This document shows positions 1 through 5,370 of a DNA stretch of 5,907 nucleotides, in pieces. The notes under the pieces were generated by a model, which worked only from the letters and a program-made list of their open reading frames with translations, was not told the DNA's origin and ran no database searches. The first letter of the stretch is position 1; each line of letters begins with the position of its first letter. Source of the DNA: Pseudomonadota bacterium. Its GTDB lineage: Bacteria > Pseudomonadota > Gammaproteobacteria > Steroidobacterales > Steroidobacteraceae. A program made the translations under genes and the position numbers. Where the stretch lies: contig JAFEDW010000134.1 of the NCBI GenBank assembly GCA_018241455.1, positions 1-5,907 on the forward strand, given 5' to 3'.

Positions 1-358
1 GCACCGCGACGATGATCGCGTCGATGTCCTTGTTGTCGAGCAGCTCCTGGTAGCGCCGCGTCACCGGAATCGCGCTGCCGACGATTTCCCGCGCCAGCTC
101 GTGGCGGCCGTCGTACAGGTCGCAGGCGGCCGCGCATTCGATGCCGGGCAGGCCGATCGCCTTGTGCAGCAGGTCCGAGCCTTCCATGCCGACGCCGACG
201 ATGCCGAATCGTACGCGGTCACTGGCAGCACCGGGCTTCGCCGTCGCCAGAACCGGCGTCGAATCGAGCAGCACCGCCGACGCGGCCAGGCTGATGCCCG
301 CGGCTCCGGCAGTCGATTGCAGGAACTGGCGGCGGGAAATGGGGCGATATTTCTTCAT
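1..358 (-). CDS. Gfo/Idh/MocA-family oxidoreductase with Tat signal, N-terminal part only
   Basis: Reverse-strand translation from ATG (358-356) gives 119 codons before the left window edge, so the C-terminal domain is not visible. Residues 1-40 form a twin-arginine signal: SRRQFLQ with Arg9-Arg10, then a hydrophobic stretch to about residue 38. The mature part opens with a Rossmann fold: a glycine-rich GIVGVGMEG loop at 52-60, then an acidic residue (Asp80 in AAACDLYDG) at the end of the second strand, which in this family usually binds the NAD(H) ribose. YQELLDNKDIDAIIVAV at 103-119 is the usual strand before the family's substrate region. A strong AGGAGA Shine-Dalgarno (366-371) lies 7 nt from the ATG. 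The family does NAD(P)-dependent redox chemistry on sugars; GH109-type NAD-dependent glycosidases share the fold and cannot be excluded. The substrate is unknown. It is divergent from the hydrolase at 421. Confidence 0.88.
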   Translation of the reverse strand, partial: MKKYRPISRRQFLQSTAGAAGISLAASAVLLDSTPVLATAKPGAASDRVRFGIVGVGMEGSDLLHKAIGLPGIECAAACDLYDGRHELAREIVGSAIPVTRRYQELLDNKDIDAIIVAV

Positions 359-385
359 GTCACGGTCTCCTGGCGAGAATATCAT
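357..385 (+). promoter_or_regulatory. possible sigma70-type promoter for the hydrolase gene
   Basis: ATGTCA at 357-362 (4 of 6 matches to the -35 consensus) and TATCAT at 380-385 (5 of 6 to the -10) are spaced 17 bp apart. Transcription would begin near 392, giving a leader of about 30 nt before the ATG at 421. The -35 element overlaps the first codon of the divergent oxidoreductase gene. Hexamer matches of this quality are common by chance, so this is tentative. I saw no convincing promoter for the minus-strand gene in the same gap, only a weak TATTCT/GATATT stretch. Confidence 0.3.
366..371 (-). promoter_or_regulatory. Shine-Dalgarno of the oxidoreductase gene
   Basis: On the minus strand this reads AGGAGA, 7 nt before the ATG at 358. 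It is the best ribosome-binding site in the window and fixes the start that includes the complete Tat motif. Confidence 0.75.
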
Positions 386-420
386 CCGGTTGCAGGGCAG
401 GTGGCGAACGGGAGCGGCCC

Positions 421-1425
421 ATGTTCGATCCGGAGCGGCGTGCGTTCCTCGCCGGCAGCGTGATGCTGGCCGGCGCGGCGCAATTGCGCGCGGACACCTG
501 GGGCGATCCGCCGACGAACGCGGTCGGCGATCCCGCGGCACCGCCGTGGCCGCCGCCGGAGCGCATCGCGCTGTGGCCCGGGCGTCCGCCCGGCAGCGGC
601 GCCGCGCCGCCCGTCTACGCGCCGACGATGAACGGCCCGGCGGACGGGCGAATCCTGTGGATCCGCGGCATCGCCATACCCGAGATCAACGTGTTCCGGC
701 CCACGCGCCCGGATGGCTCGGCGCTGCTGGTGATTCCCGGCGGCGGCTACAATTTCGTTTCGGTGCAGAACGAAGGGATCGACGTGGCGCGACGCTTCAC
801 GCCGACCGGCACCGCGATCTTCGTGCTGACCTATCGCTTGCCGGACGAGGGCTGGGCGCGGCGCGAACGCGTGCCGCTGCAGGATGCGCAACGCGCGATG
901 CGGCTGCTGCGCGCGCGGGCGCAGCACTTCGCGATCGACGCCGATCGCATCGGGGTGCTGGGATTCTCGGCCGGCGGCCACCTCGCCGCCGACCTGGCGA
1001 CCGCCTACGACGAGCCATGCTACGAGGCCGTCGACGCCGCCGACCGGATTTCCGCACGCCCGAACCATGCCGGTCTGGTTTATCCCGTAACGTCCTTCCA
1101 GCAGGGACTCGGACACGACTACTCGCGTGACAACCTGCTCGGTGCGGGCGCCAGCGCCGCGGCGGTCGCCGCGCATTCGCCCGCCGAGCACGTGCGCGCC
1201 GACACGCCGCCGTGCTGTTTCGTGCACGCGCTGGATGACGACGCGGTGCCCGCCGCGGCCAGCCTCGCGATGCTGGATGCCTGCCGGCGCGCGCACGTGC
1301 CGGCCGAGGCGCATTTCTTCGAGGCCGGCGGGCACGGCTTCGGCGTGCCGCAAAAACCCGATGCGCCCGCGTACAGCTGGCCCGAATTGTTCATGGCCTG
1401 GTCGCGACGCCACCAAAGACTATGA
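421..1425 (+). CDS. exported alpha/beta-hydrolase (BD-FAE / acetyl-xylan-esterase-like)
   Basis: This 334-residue protein is a serine hydrolase of the alpha/beta fold. The N-terminus (ERRAFLAG, Arg6-Arg7, followed by a hydrophobic run to about residue 22) looks like a short Tat signal, so the enzyme probably acts in the periplasm. Family motifs appear in order: an oxyanion-hole loop PGGGY at 106-110, the nucleophile elbow GFSAG with Ser183, an acid loop LDDDAVP with Asp273 the likely triad acid, and the triad His305 in EAGGHGFG. The C-terminal HFFEAGGHGFG pattern is typical of BD-FAE/esterase-lipase proteins annotated as acetylxylan or feruloyl esterases. Removal of acyl groups from plant glycans or glycosides is the likely reaction, but this is inferred. 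The start is supported by GGGAG at 410-414, 6 nt upstream of the ATG. The stop overlaps the stop of the convergent GH1 gene. A peptidase of the S9 type is less likely given the short length. Confidence 0.88.
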   Translation: MFDPERRAFLAGSVMLAGAAQLRADTWGDPPTNAVGDPAAPPWPPPERIALWPGRPPGSGAAPPVYAPTMNGPADGRILWIRGIAIPEINVFRPTRPDGSALLVIPGGGYNFVSVQNEGIDVARRFTPTGTAIFVLTYRLPDEGWARRERVPLQDAQRAMRLLRARAQHFAIDADRIGVLGFSAGGHLAADLATAYDEPCYEAVDAADRISARPNHAGLVYPVTSFQQGLGHDYSRDNLLGAGASAAAVAAHSPAEHVRADTPPCCFVHALDDDAVPAAASLAMLDACRRAHVPAEAHFFEAGGHGFGVPQKPDAPAYSWPELFMAWSRRHQRL

Positions 1426-2787
1426 TCCTGAGCGCAGGAAATCGCGATACCACTCGCCGCTCCGCTTGAGCGCTCGCCGTTGCGTGGCGAAGTCCACGTG
1501 CACCAGGCCGAAGCGGCGCGTGTAGCCTTCCGCCCATTCGAAGTTGTCCATCAGCGTCCAGGCGAAATAACCCTTGACCGGCACGCCCGCAGCGATCGAT
1601 TCGCGCACCGCGTGCAGGTGGCGGATCAGGTAGTCGCGCCGCTGCGCATCATCGATGCTGCCGTCCGGTGCAACGACGTCATCGTAGCTCGAGCCGTTCT
1701 CGGTGATGTGGATCTCGGCCGGGCGATAGTCGCGCCACACGCGCGTCAGCAGGTTCACCAGTCCGTCGGGCGAGACCTCCCAGCCCAGCGCGGTGCGCTC
1801 GGCTCCCGGCCGGTCGACGACGCGCACCGACAGCGGTCCGTGATCGCGCTCGTGCGCAATCGTCTCGGGAAAATAGTAATTGACGCCGAGGAAATCGGTC
1901 GGCGTTGCGATCACCGCCAGGTCGCGCGCGCCGATCAGGGGCGCATCGGCGCCGCAGCACTCGAGGATGTCGGCCGGATAGCCGCGCCCGTAGAGCGGAT
2001 CGAGGAACCAGCGATTGCGCAATCCGTCGTAGCGGCGCGTCGCGGCGCGGTCCGCCTCGCTCGGCGAGGCGCTGACGTGCGGATGCAGGCTGAGCGAAAT
2101 GCCGACGCGCGCGCCCGCCACGTTCGCGCGCAGCGCCGGAATCGCGGCGCCGTGCGAGAGCAACACGTGATGGCAGACCTGCAGCGCCGTGCGCCACTCG
2201 TGGACGCCCGGTGCGTGCGTGCCCTCGTAGTGGCCGAGGAAGGCCGTGCACCAGGGCTCGTTGTGCGTGATCCAGTGCTTGACGCGATCGCCGAGCCGCC
2301 GGCTCACGGCGTCGGCGAACTCGGTGAAGCGAGTGACCGTGGCCGGTTCGTTCCAGCCGCCGCGATCCTGCAGCGCCTGCGGCAGGTCCCAGTGGTACAG
2401 CGTGGCCCAGGGTTCGAGGCCGCGCTCGAGCATGCCGTCGACGAGGCGCGAGTAGAAATCGAGTCCGGCGGCATTCACCGCGCCGCCACCGTTCGGAAAG
2501 ATGCGTGGCCACGCGATCGAGAACCGGTAGGCGCCGACACCGAGCGCCGCGGCCAGGTCGAGGTCTTCGCGCCAACGATGGAAGTGGTCGCAGGCGATCG
2601 CACCACTCGATCCGTCACGCACGTGGCCCGACACGCTGCAGAAGCGATCCCAGATCGATTCGCCCCGGCCTGCCTCGTGGCTGGCGCCCTCGATCTGGTA
2701 GGCGGAGGTGGCGCAGCCCCAGCGGAATTCGGGGGCGAAATCGCGGCGCCGCAACGGCAACAGGGCGGGACTGAGCGGGTTCAGCAT
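1420..2787 (-). CDS. GH1 family beta-glucosidase
   Basis: The 455-residue product is a full-length glycoside hydrolase family 1 (beta/alpha)8-barrel enzyme; family members are usually about 440-470 residues. It carries the N-terminal signature FRWGCATSAYQIEG (21-34, with glycone-binding Gln31), YHWDLP (His132), the acid/base motif THNEPW (Asn176, Glu177), the nucleophile motif ITENGSSYDD (Glu363), and the glycone-binding segment AWTLMDNFEWAEGY (Trp410, Glu417, Trp418). Every catalytic residue is intact, so a retaining beta-glucosidase active on cellobiose or other beta-glucosides is expected; beta-galactosidase or beta-fucosidase side activity is common in the family. No signal peptide is seen, so it should work in the cytoplasm on imported sugar. 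AAGG (2795-2798, minus strand) lies 7 nt from the ATG. A perfect palindromic operator sits 25 bp upstream of the start. It follows the lacI-type gene in the same direction after 104 bp. Confidence 0.96.
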   Translation of the reverse strand: MLNPLSPALLPLRRRDFAPEFRWGCATSAYQIEGASHEAGRGESIWDRFCSVSGHVRDGSSGAIACDHFHRWREDLDLAAALGVGAYRFSIAWPRIFPNGGGAVNAAGLDFYSRLVDGMLERGLEPWATLYHWDLPQALQDRGGWNEPATVTRFTEFADAVSRRLGDRVKHWITHNEPWCTAFLGHYEGTHAPGVHEWRTALQVCHHVLLSHGAAIPALRANVAGARVGISLSLHPHVSASPSEADRAATRRYDGLRNRWFLDPLYGRGYPADILECCGADAPLIGARDLAVIATPTDFLGVNYYFPETIAHERDHGPLSVRVVDRPGAERTALGWEVSPDGLVNLLTRVWRDYRPAEIHITENGSSYDDVVAPDGSIDDAQRRDYLIRHLHAVRESIAAGVPVKGYFAWTLMDNFEWAEGYTRRFGLVHVDFATQRRALKRSGEWYRDFLRSGS

Positions 2788-2794
2788 ATCGGGG

Positions 2795-2798
2795 CCTT
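2795..2798 (-). promoter_or_regulatory. ribosome-binding site of the GH1 gene
   Basis: AAGG on the minus strand, within TTAAGG, is spaced 7 nt from the ATG at 2787. This is a moderate Shine-Dalgarno and supports that start, which also gives a normal family length. Confidence 0.5.
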
Positions 2799-2812
2799 AA
2801 GGTACCCGATTG

Positions 2813-2828
2813 GTGGAAAGCTTTCCAC
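2813..2828. promoter_or_regulatory. probable LacI-family operator in front of the GH1 gene (site O1)
   Basis: GTGGAAAGCTTTCCAC is a perfect 16-bp palindrome in an otherwise very GC-rich gap. Its distal edge is 25 bp from the GH1 ATG. Dyads of 14-16 bp with a TGG...CCA outline are typical of LacI-family operators, and a LacI-type gene lies immediately upstream. A close variant (12 of 14 core bases) recurs at 4003-4016 before the transporter genes, which makes chance unlikely. Binding would repress GH1 transcription, or block read-through from the regulator gene. I could not recognise a good promoter around it; TGGAAA with a downstream TACCTT is the best and is weak. Confidence 0.75.
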
Positions 2829-2891
2829 ACGGAGCGGCTTCGACCGCGTCCGCACGGCCTCGGCCGGCCCGGCCGGGTGCCGGGGTTTGAG

Positions 2892-3923
2892 CTAGGACTT
2901 GCGCACGGCCCGGCGGCTCGGCCGCATCGCGACCGAGGCCCGCCAGGTCACGTTGACCGGGAAATCACGCGACACGGGCAGCAGCGAGTCGTAACAGCGG
3001 TTCAACAGGTAGTTCAGCCCGGCGACCGTCACCTCGCGCAGCGGGATATGCACCGAAGTGAGGCGCGGCGCCGAATACTCCGCGCTCCAGGTGTCGTCGT
3101 AGCCCAGCACCGAGACCTGCTGCGGTACCGCCAGCCCCACCTGCTGGAAGTACGACAGGGCGCCGACCGCCATCTCGTCGTTGGCGCAGAACAGCGCCGT
3201 GAAGCGCCGTTTGCCGGTCAGCAGCGTCTTGGCGGCCGCCCAGCCGCCCTCGGGCGAGAAATCACTCTCGACGGTGCGGATGCCGTGCGTGTCCACGCCC
3301 TGGCGCGCGAGTTCGCGCATGAACCCGGCGATGCGCGCGCGGTTGTCGGGCGAACTCGCGGGGCCGGCGATGACGGCGAATTCGCGGTGCCGGTGTTGCA
3401 GCAACGCCTGCGCCGCGACCACGCCGCCCTGCGTGTGGTCGGCGGAGAAACACTGCTCGCGCATGCTCTCGAAGATGCTGTTGAGCACGACGATGTTCGG
3501 CTGCTCGCGCCCGAGCGTGATGACGTCCTTCTCCTGCAGCGCGTTGCTCATGACGATCAGCCCGTCGCAATCGCGGTTGATCAGGAACTGCACGCCCTCG
3601 ATCGCCTGGCGGCGCTCGTCGGTGGAGCCGTGGCCGAAGGCCACGACCATGTGGCGCCCGCCGGCGCGCAGTTCCGCATCGATCGTCTGCAGGATCGGCG
3701 TGTAGTACGTGCCCTTCAGGATCGGGATGTAGACGCCGATCATCTGCGTCGAGCCCGACAACAGCGCGCGCGCCGAATGCGACGGACGGAAATTGAGCTG
3801 CTCGATCGCGCGCCGCACGCGCTTCGCGGTCGCGGGCGCGACCGAACCCTTGCCGCTGACGACGCGCGAAGCCGTGCCGAGGCCAACGCCCGCCAACCGC
3901 GCCACATCCTTGATCGTCGCCAT
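2892..3923 (-). CDS. LacI-family transcriptional regulator
   Basis: The 343-residue protein has the full LacI/GalR architecture at normal length. An N-terminal helix-turn-helix occupies about residues 3-23 (IKDVARLAGVGLGTASRVVSG), with Leu15, Gly16 and Arg20 at the usual base-reading positions of the recognition helix. The hinge helix (about 48-56, SHSARALLSG) keeps the leucine (Leu54) that in LacI and PurR levers open the operator centre. The periplasmic-binding-protein-like sensor domain follows, with RARIAGF (195-201), FCANDEMAVGAL (245-256), VSVLGYDD (270-277) and PRLTSVHIP (286-294). It should be a dimeric, sugar-responsive repressor; a glucoside, cellobiose or glucose-derived inducer is inferred from the neighbours. 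AGG (3930-3932, minus strand) lies 6 nt before the ATG. It is divergent from the transporter genes and codirectional with the GH1 gene, and near-identical palindromes lie next to both. Confidence 0.95.
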   Translation of the reverse strand: MATIKDVARLAGVGLGTASRVVSGKGSVAPATAKRVRRAIEQLNFRPSHSARALLSGSTQMIGVYIPILKGTYYTPILQTIDAELRAGGRHMVVAFGHGSTDERRQAIEGVQFLINRDCDGLIVMSNALQEKDVITLGREQPNIVVLNSIFESMREQCFSADHTQGGVVAAQALLQHRHREFAVIAGPASSPDNRARIAGFMRELARQGVDTHGIRTVESDFSPEGGWAAAKTLLTGKRRFTALFCANDEMAVGALSYFQQVGLAVPQQVSVLGYDDTWSAEYSAPRLTSVHIPLREVTVAGLNYLLNRCYDSLLPVSRDFPVNVTWRASVAMRPSRRAVRKS

Positions 3924-3959
3924 GCGCTACCTGTGCGTGATCGCCGGCGCGCCCACGCA

Positions 3960-3989
3960 TTGACCGGAAAATTTTGCCGATGCTATATT
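3960..3989 (+). promoter_or_regulatory. sigma70-type promoter P1 facing the transporter genes
   Basis: TTGACC (3960-3965, 5 of 6 to the -35 consensus) and TATATT (3984-3989, 5 of 6 to the -10) are separated by 18 bp, in an AT-rich island (AAAATTTT at 3968-3975) that stands out from the surrounding GC-rich DNA. Transcription would start near 3996, leaving a leader of about 140 nt before the proposed binding-protein start. The operator-like site at 4003-4016 would lie at roughly +8 to +21, a position from which a bound repressor blocks initiation or early elongation. Confidence 0.6.
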
Positions 3990-4002
3990 GCCCGCGGGGT
4001 TT

Positions 4003-4016
4003 TGGGAACCTTTCCA
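4003..4016. promoter_or_regulatory. probable LacI-family operator before the transporter genes (site O2)
   Basis: TGGGAACCTTTCCA matches the 14-bp core of O1 (TGGAAAGCTTTCCA) at 12 positions. The right half-site CTTTCCA is identical; the left half-site differs at the fourth and seventh bases. It sits just downstream of promoter P1 and 79 bp upstream of the regulator's own start codon, so it could control the transporter operon and also autoregulate the regulator. No clear minus-strand promoter was found; TATAGC near 3983-3988 is a weak candidate. Confidence 0.6.
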
Positions 4017-4086
4017 CTCCTCCCGCCCGCGAATGCCCGCCTGTGCTGCCTCGACCGGTATGCCGCTACGGGCCACGGCTGCTCAC

Positions 4087-4092
4087 TATAAT
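4087..4092 (+). promoter_or_regulatory. possible second promoter -10 element (P2)
   Basis: This is a perfect TATAAT hexamer in GC-rich DNA, 42 bp upstream of the proposed binding-protein start. Transcription would begin near 4099 with a short leader of about 36 nt. No acceptable -35 element is found at 15-18 bp spacing, and there is no extended -10 TG, so it would need an activator or may be fortuitous. Confidence 0.35.
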
Positions 4093-4111
4093 CAGACTGC
4101 GATCAATTGCG

Positions 4112-4123
4112 GTCCTCGAGGAC
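4112..4123. promoter_or_regulatory. 12-bp palindrome overlapping the leader and ribosome-binding area of the binding-protein gene
   Basis: GTCCTCGAGGAC is perfectly self-complementary and ends 11 nt before the GTG at 4135. Its right arm contains GAGG, the best Shine-Dalgarno-like tetramer near the start, though at a long spacing of 13 nt. It is unrelated in sequence to O1 and O2. It could be a protein-binding site or could partly mask the ribosome-binding region; neither is shown. Confidence 0.35.
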
Positions 4124-4134
4124 GAGCCCTGAAA

Positions 4135-5370
4135 GTGCTGCTGGCCGTGAAACGGATGATGGTGGCGACGCTGCTGCTGGCCGCCGGCAACGCGGCCGGG
4201 GCCGGCGGGCCGCGCGCCGAAGTGATGCACTGGTGGACCTCGGGCGGTGAATCGGCGGCCGTGCGCACGCTCGCCGACGCGTATCGCGCGGCCGGCGGCA
4301 CCTGGCAGGACACCGCGATCGCCGGCAGCGAACAGGCGCGCGCCGTCGCGCTGAGCCGCATCGCCGGCGGCGATCCGCCGACGGCGGCGCTGTTCAACGC
4401 CTCGCAGCAATTCCGCGAACTGATCGACCAGGGGCTGCTCAACAACATCGATGCGGTCGCGGAGCGCGATCACTGGGCGCAGTTCCTGCCGCCGGTGATC
4501 CTCGACGCGGTGCGCGTCAACGGCCATTTCTACGCCGCGCCGGTCAGCATCCACATGCCGACCTGGATCTGGTACTCGAAGGCGGCGTTCCGCAAGGCCG
4601 GCATCAAGGCCGAGCCGCGTGATTTCAACGAACTGTTCGCGGCGCTCGACAAGCTGAAGGCCGCGGGGCTGATTCCGCTCGCGCACGGCGGCCAGGCCTG
4701 GCAGGACAACATCGTGTTCCGCGCGGTGCTCGCCAACCAGGGCGGTGCGCAACTGTACCTGCGCATCCTGCGCGACCGTGATCCGCGCGCCATCGCCTCG
4801 CCCGAATTTCGCGCGGTACTGACCACGTTCAAGCGCCTGCACTCGTACGTCGACGCCGGCTCGCCGGGCCGCAACTGGAACGATGCGACCGCGCTGCTGA
4901 TCACCGGCCGCGCCGGCGTGCAGATCATGGGCGACTGGGTCAAGGCGGAATTCGCCAACGCGCACCAGGATGCCGGCCGCGACTACGGCTGCATCCCGGG
5001 TTTTGGCCCGCGTTCGCCGTACATCATCCAGGGCGATGCGTTCATCTTTCCGAAATCATCCGACCCGCAGGCGCTGCGGGCGCAGCTGCTGCTGGCGGGC
5101 ACGATCACCGCGCGGGCCGCGCAGCTCGCGTTCAGCAGCCGCAAGGGCTCGATTCCGATCCGCGCCGACCTCGACGTGCACACGCTCGACCCGTGCGCGC
5201 AACTCGGCGTCGCGATCATGAAGGATCGCACGCGCCAACTCGGCAACGACGAGAGCTACCTGACGCCCGACCAGAACGGCGCGATGGCCGACGTGCTGAC
5301 CGACTACTGGAACCGCGACCGCGACGTCGCCACCGTGCAGCGGAACATCGCGGCGGCGCTCCGTGACTGA
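4135..5370 (+). CDS. ABC sugar transporter substrate-binding protein (GtsA-like, SBP family 1)
   Basis: The product is the periplasmic sugar receptor of a carbohydrate ABC importer. From GTG 4135 it is 411 residues, normal for family 1 binding proteins. A Sec signal (Lys-Arg, then MMVATLLLAAGNAAGA) ends around residue 24. The mature protein opens with AEVMHWWTSGGE (residues 28-39), a hallmark of glucose/mannose-type receptors such as Pseudomonas GtsA, and also has LAHGGQAWQD (His184, Trp189) and QIMGDW (Trp268). These aromatic and polar residues line the sugar site in relatives. The exact sugar is inferred: glucose, or a short beta-glucoside given the neighbouring GH1 enzyme. The start is uncertain: GTG 4135 has a weak GAG at 8 nt, GTG 4147 gives a cleaner n-region beginning with Lys-Arg, and ATG 4156 is also possible. 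The frame stays open upstream to 3988, but that part reads as non-coding leader. The stop overlaps the permease start. Confidence 0.92.
   Translation: MLLAVKRMMVATLLLAAGNAAGAGGPRAEVMHWWTSGGESAAVRTLADAYRAAGGTWQDTAIAGSEQARAVALSRIAGGDPPTAALFNASQQFRELIDQGLLNNIDAVAERDHWAQFLPPVILDAVRVNGHFYAAPVSIHMPTWIWYSKAAFRKAGIKAEPRDFNELFAALDKLKAAGLIPLAHGGQAWQDNIVFRAVLANQGGAQLYLRILRDRDPRAIASPEFRAVLTTFKRLHSYVDAGSPGRNWNDATALLITGRAGVQIMGDWVKAEFANAHQDAGRDYGCIPGFGPRSPYIIQGDAFIFPKSSDPQALRAQLLLAGTITARAAQLAFSSRKGSIPIRADLDVHTLDPCAQLGVAIMKDRTRQLGNDESYLTPDQNGAMADVLTDYWNRDRDVATVQRNIAAALRD

Larger units (their letters stand above)
2788..2891. other. gap between the regulator and GH1 genes
   Basis: This 104-bp gap holds the O1 palindrome, the GH1 ribosome-binding site and a GC-rich dyad just after the regulator stop: CCGGC (2864-2868) can pair with GCCGG (2879-2883), and CCCGGCCGGG (2868-2877) is self-complementary. 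On the minus strand no T-run follows the dyad, so it is not a convincing intrinsic terminator. Read-through from the regulator gene into the GH1 gene is therefore possible. Confidence 0.5.
3924..4134. other. divergent control region between regulator and transporter genes
   Basis: These 211 bp separate the start codons of the LacI-type regulator (minus) and the sugar-binding protein (plus). In plus-strand order they contain the regulator's ribosome-binding site, promoter P1, operator-like site O2, the P2 TATAAT and the 12-bp palindrome at 4112-4123. The stretch is locally AT-richer around 3960-3990. No riboswitch, tRNA or small ORF with a convincing start was recognised here. Confidence 0.6.

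Noticed and set aside
382..1416. Open frame of 344 codons on the minus strand, antisense to the hydrolase
   Set aside because: It has no family motifs and lies opposite a protein with a complete catalytic triad; judged a GC-driven shadow.
2861..2883. GC-rich stem-loop after the regulator stop as an intrinsic terminator
   Set aside because: Pairing is possible, but no T-tract follows on the minus strand, and simple CCGG repeats of this kind arise readily in GC-rich spacers.
1480..2895. Open frame of 471 codons on the plus strand, antisense to the GH1 gene
   Set aside because: It is even longer than the GH1 frame but is arginine/alanine-rich, has no recognisable domain, and lies fully opposite a gene with every catalytic motif intact. 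Long antisense frames are expected in DNA this GC-rich.
3965..3978. AAAATTTT-centred dyad inside P1 as another operator
   Set aside because: Only the central 8 bp are symmetric; the flanks do not match each other or the TGGAAAG half-site.
2877..4091. Open frame of 404 codons on the plus strand, antisense to the regulator
   Set aside because: It mirrors the LacI-family gene, whose domains are complete, and it crosses the promoter/operator region. Its composition is typical of a shadow frame.
3988..4134. N-terminal extension of the binding protein back to ATG 3988
   Set aside because: This would place an untypical hydrophilic stretch before the signal peptide, overlap the P1 -10 element and O2, and translate the leader. 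A start at 4135-4156 puts the signal peptide at the N-terminus.
4066..4965. Open frame of 299 codons on the minus strand, antisense to the binding protein
   Set aside because: Low-complexity Arg/Ala/Gly composition with no motif; the plus strand encodes a recognisable sugar-binding protein.
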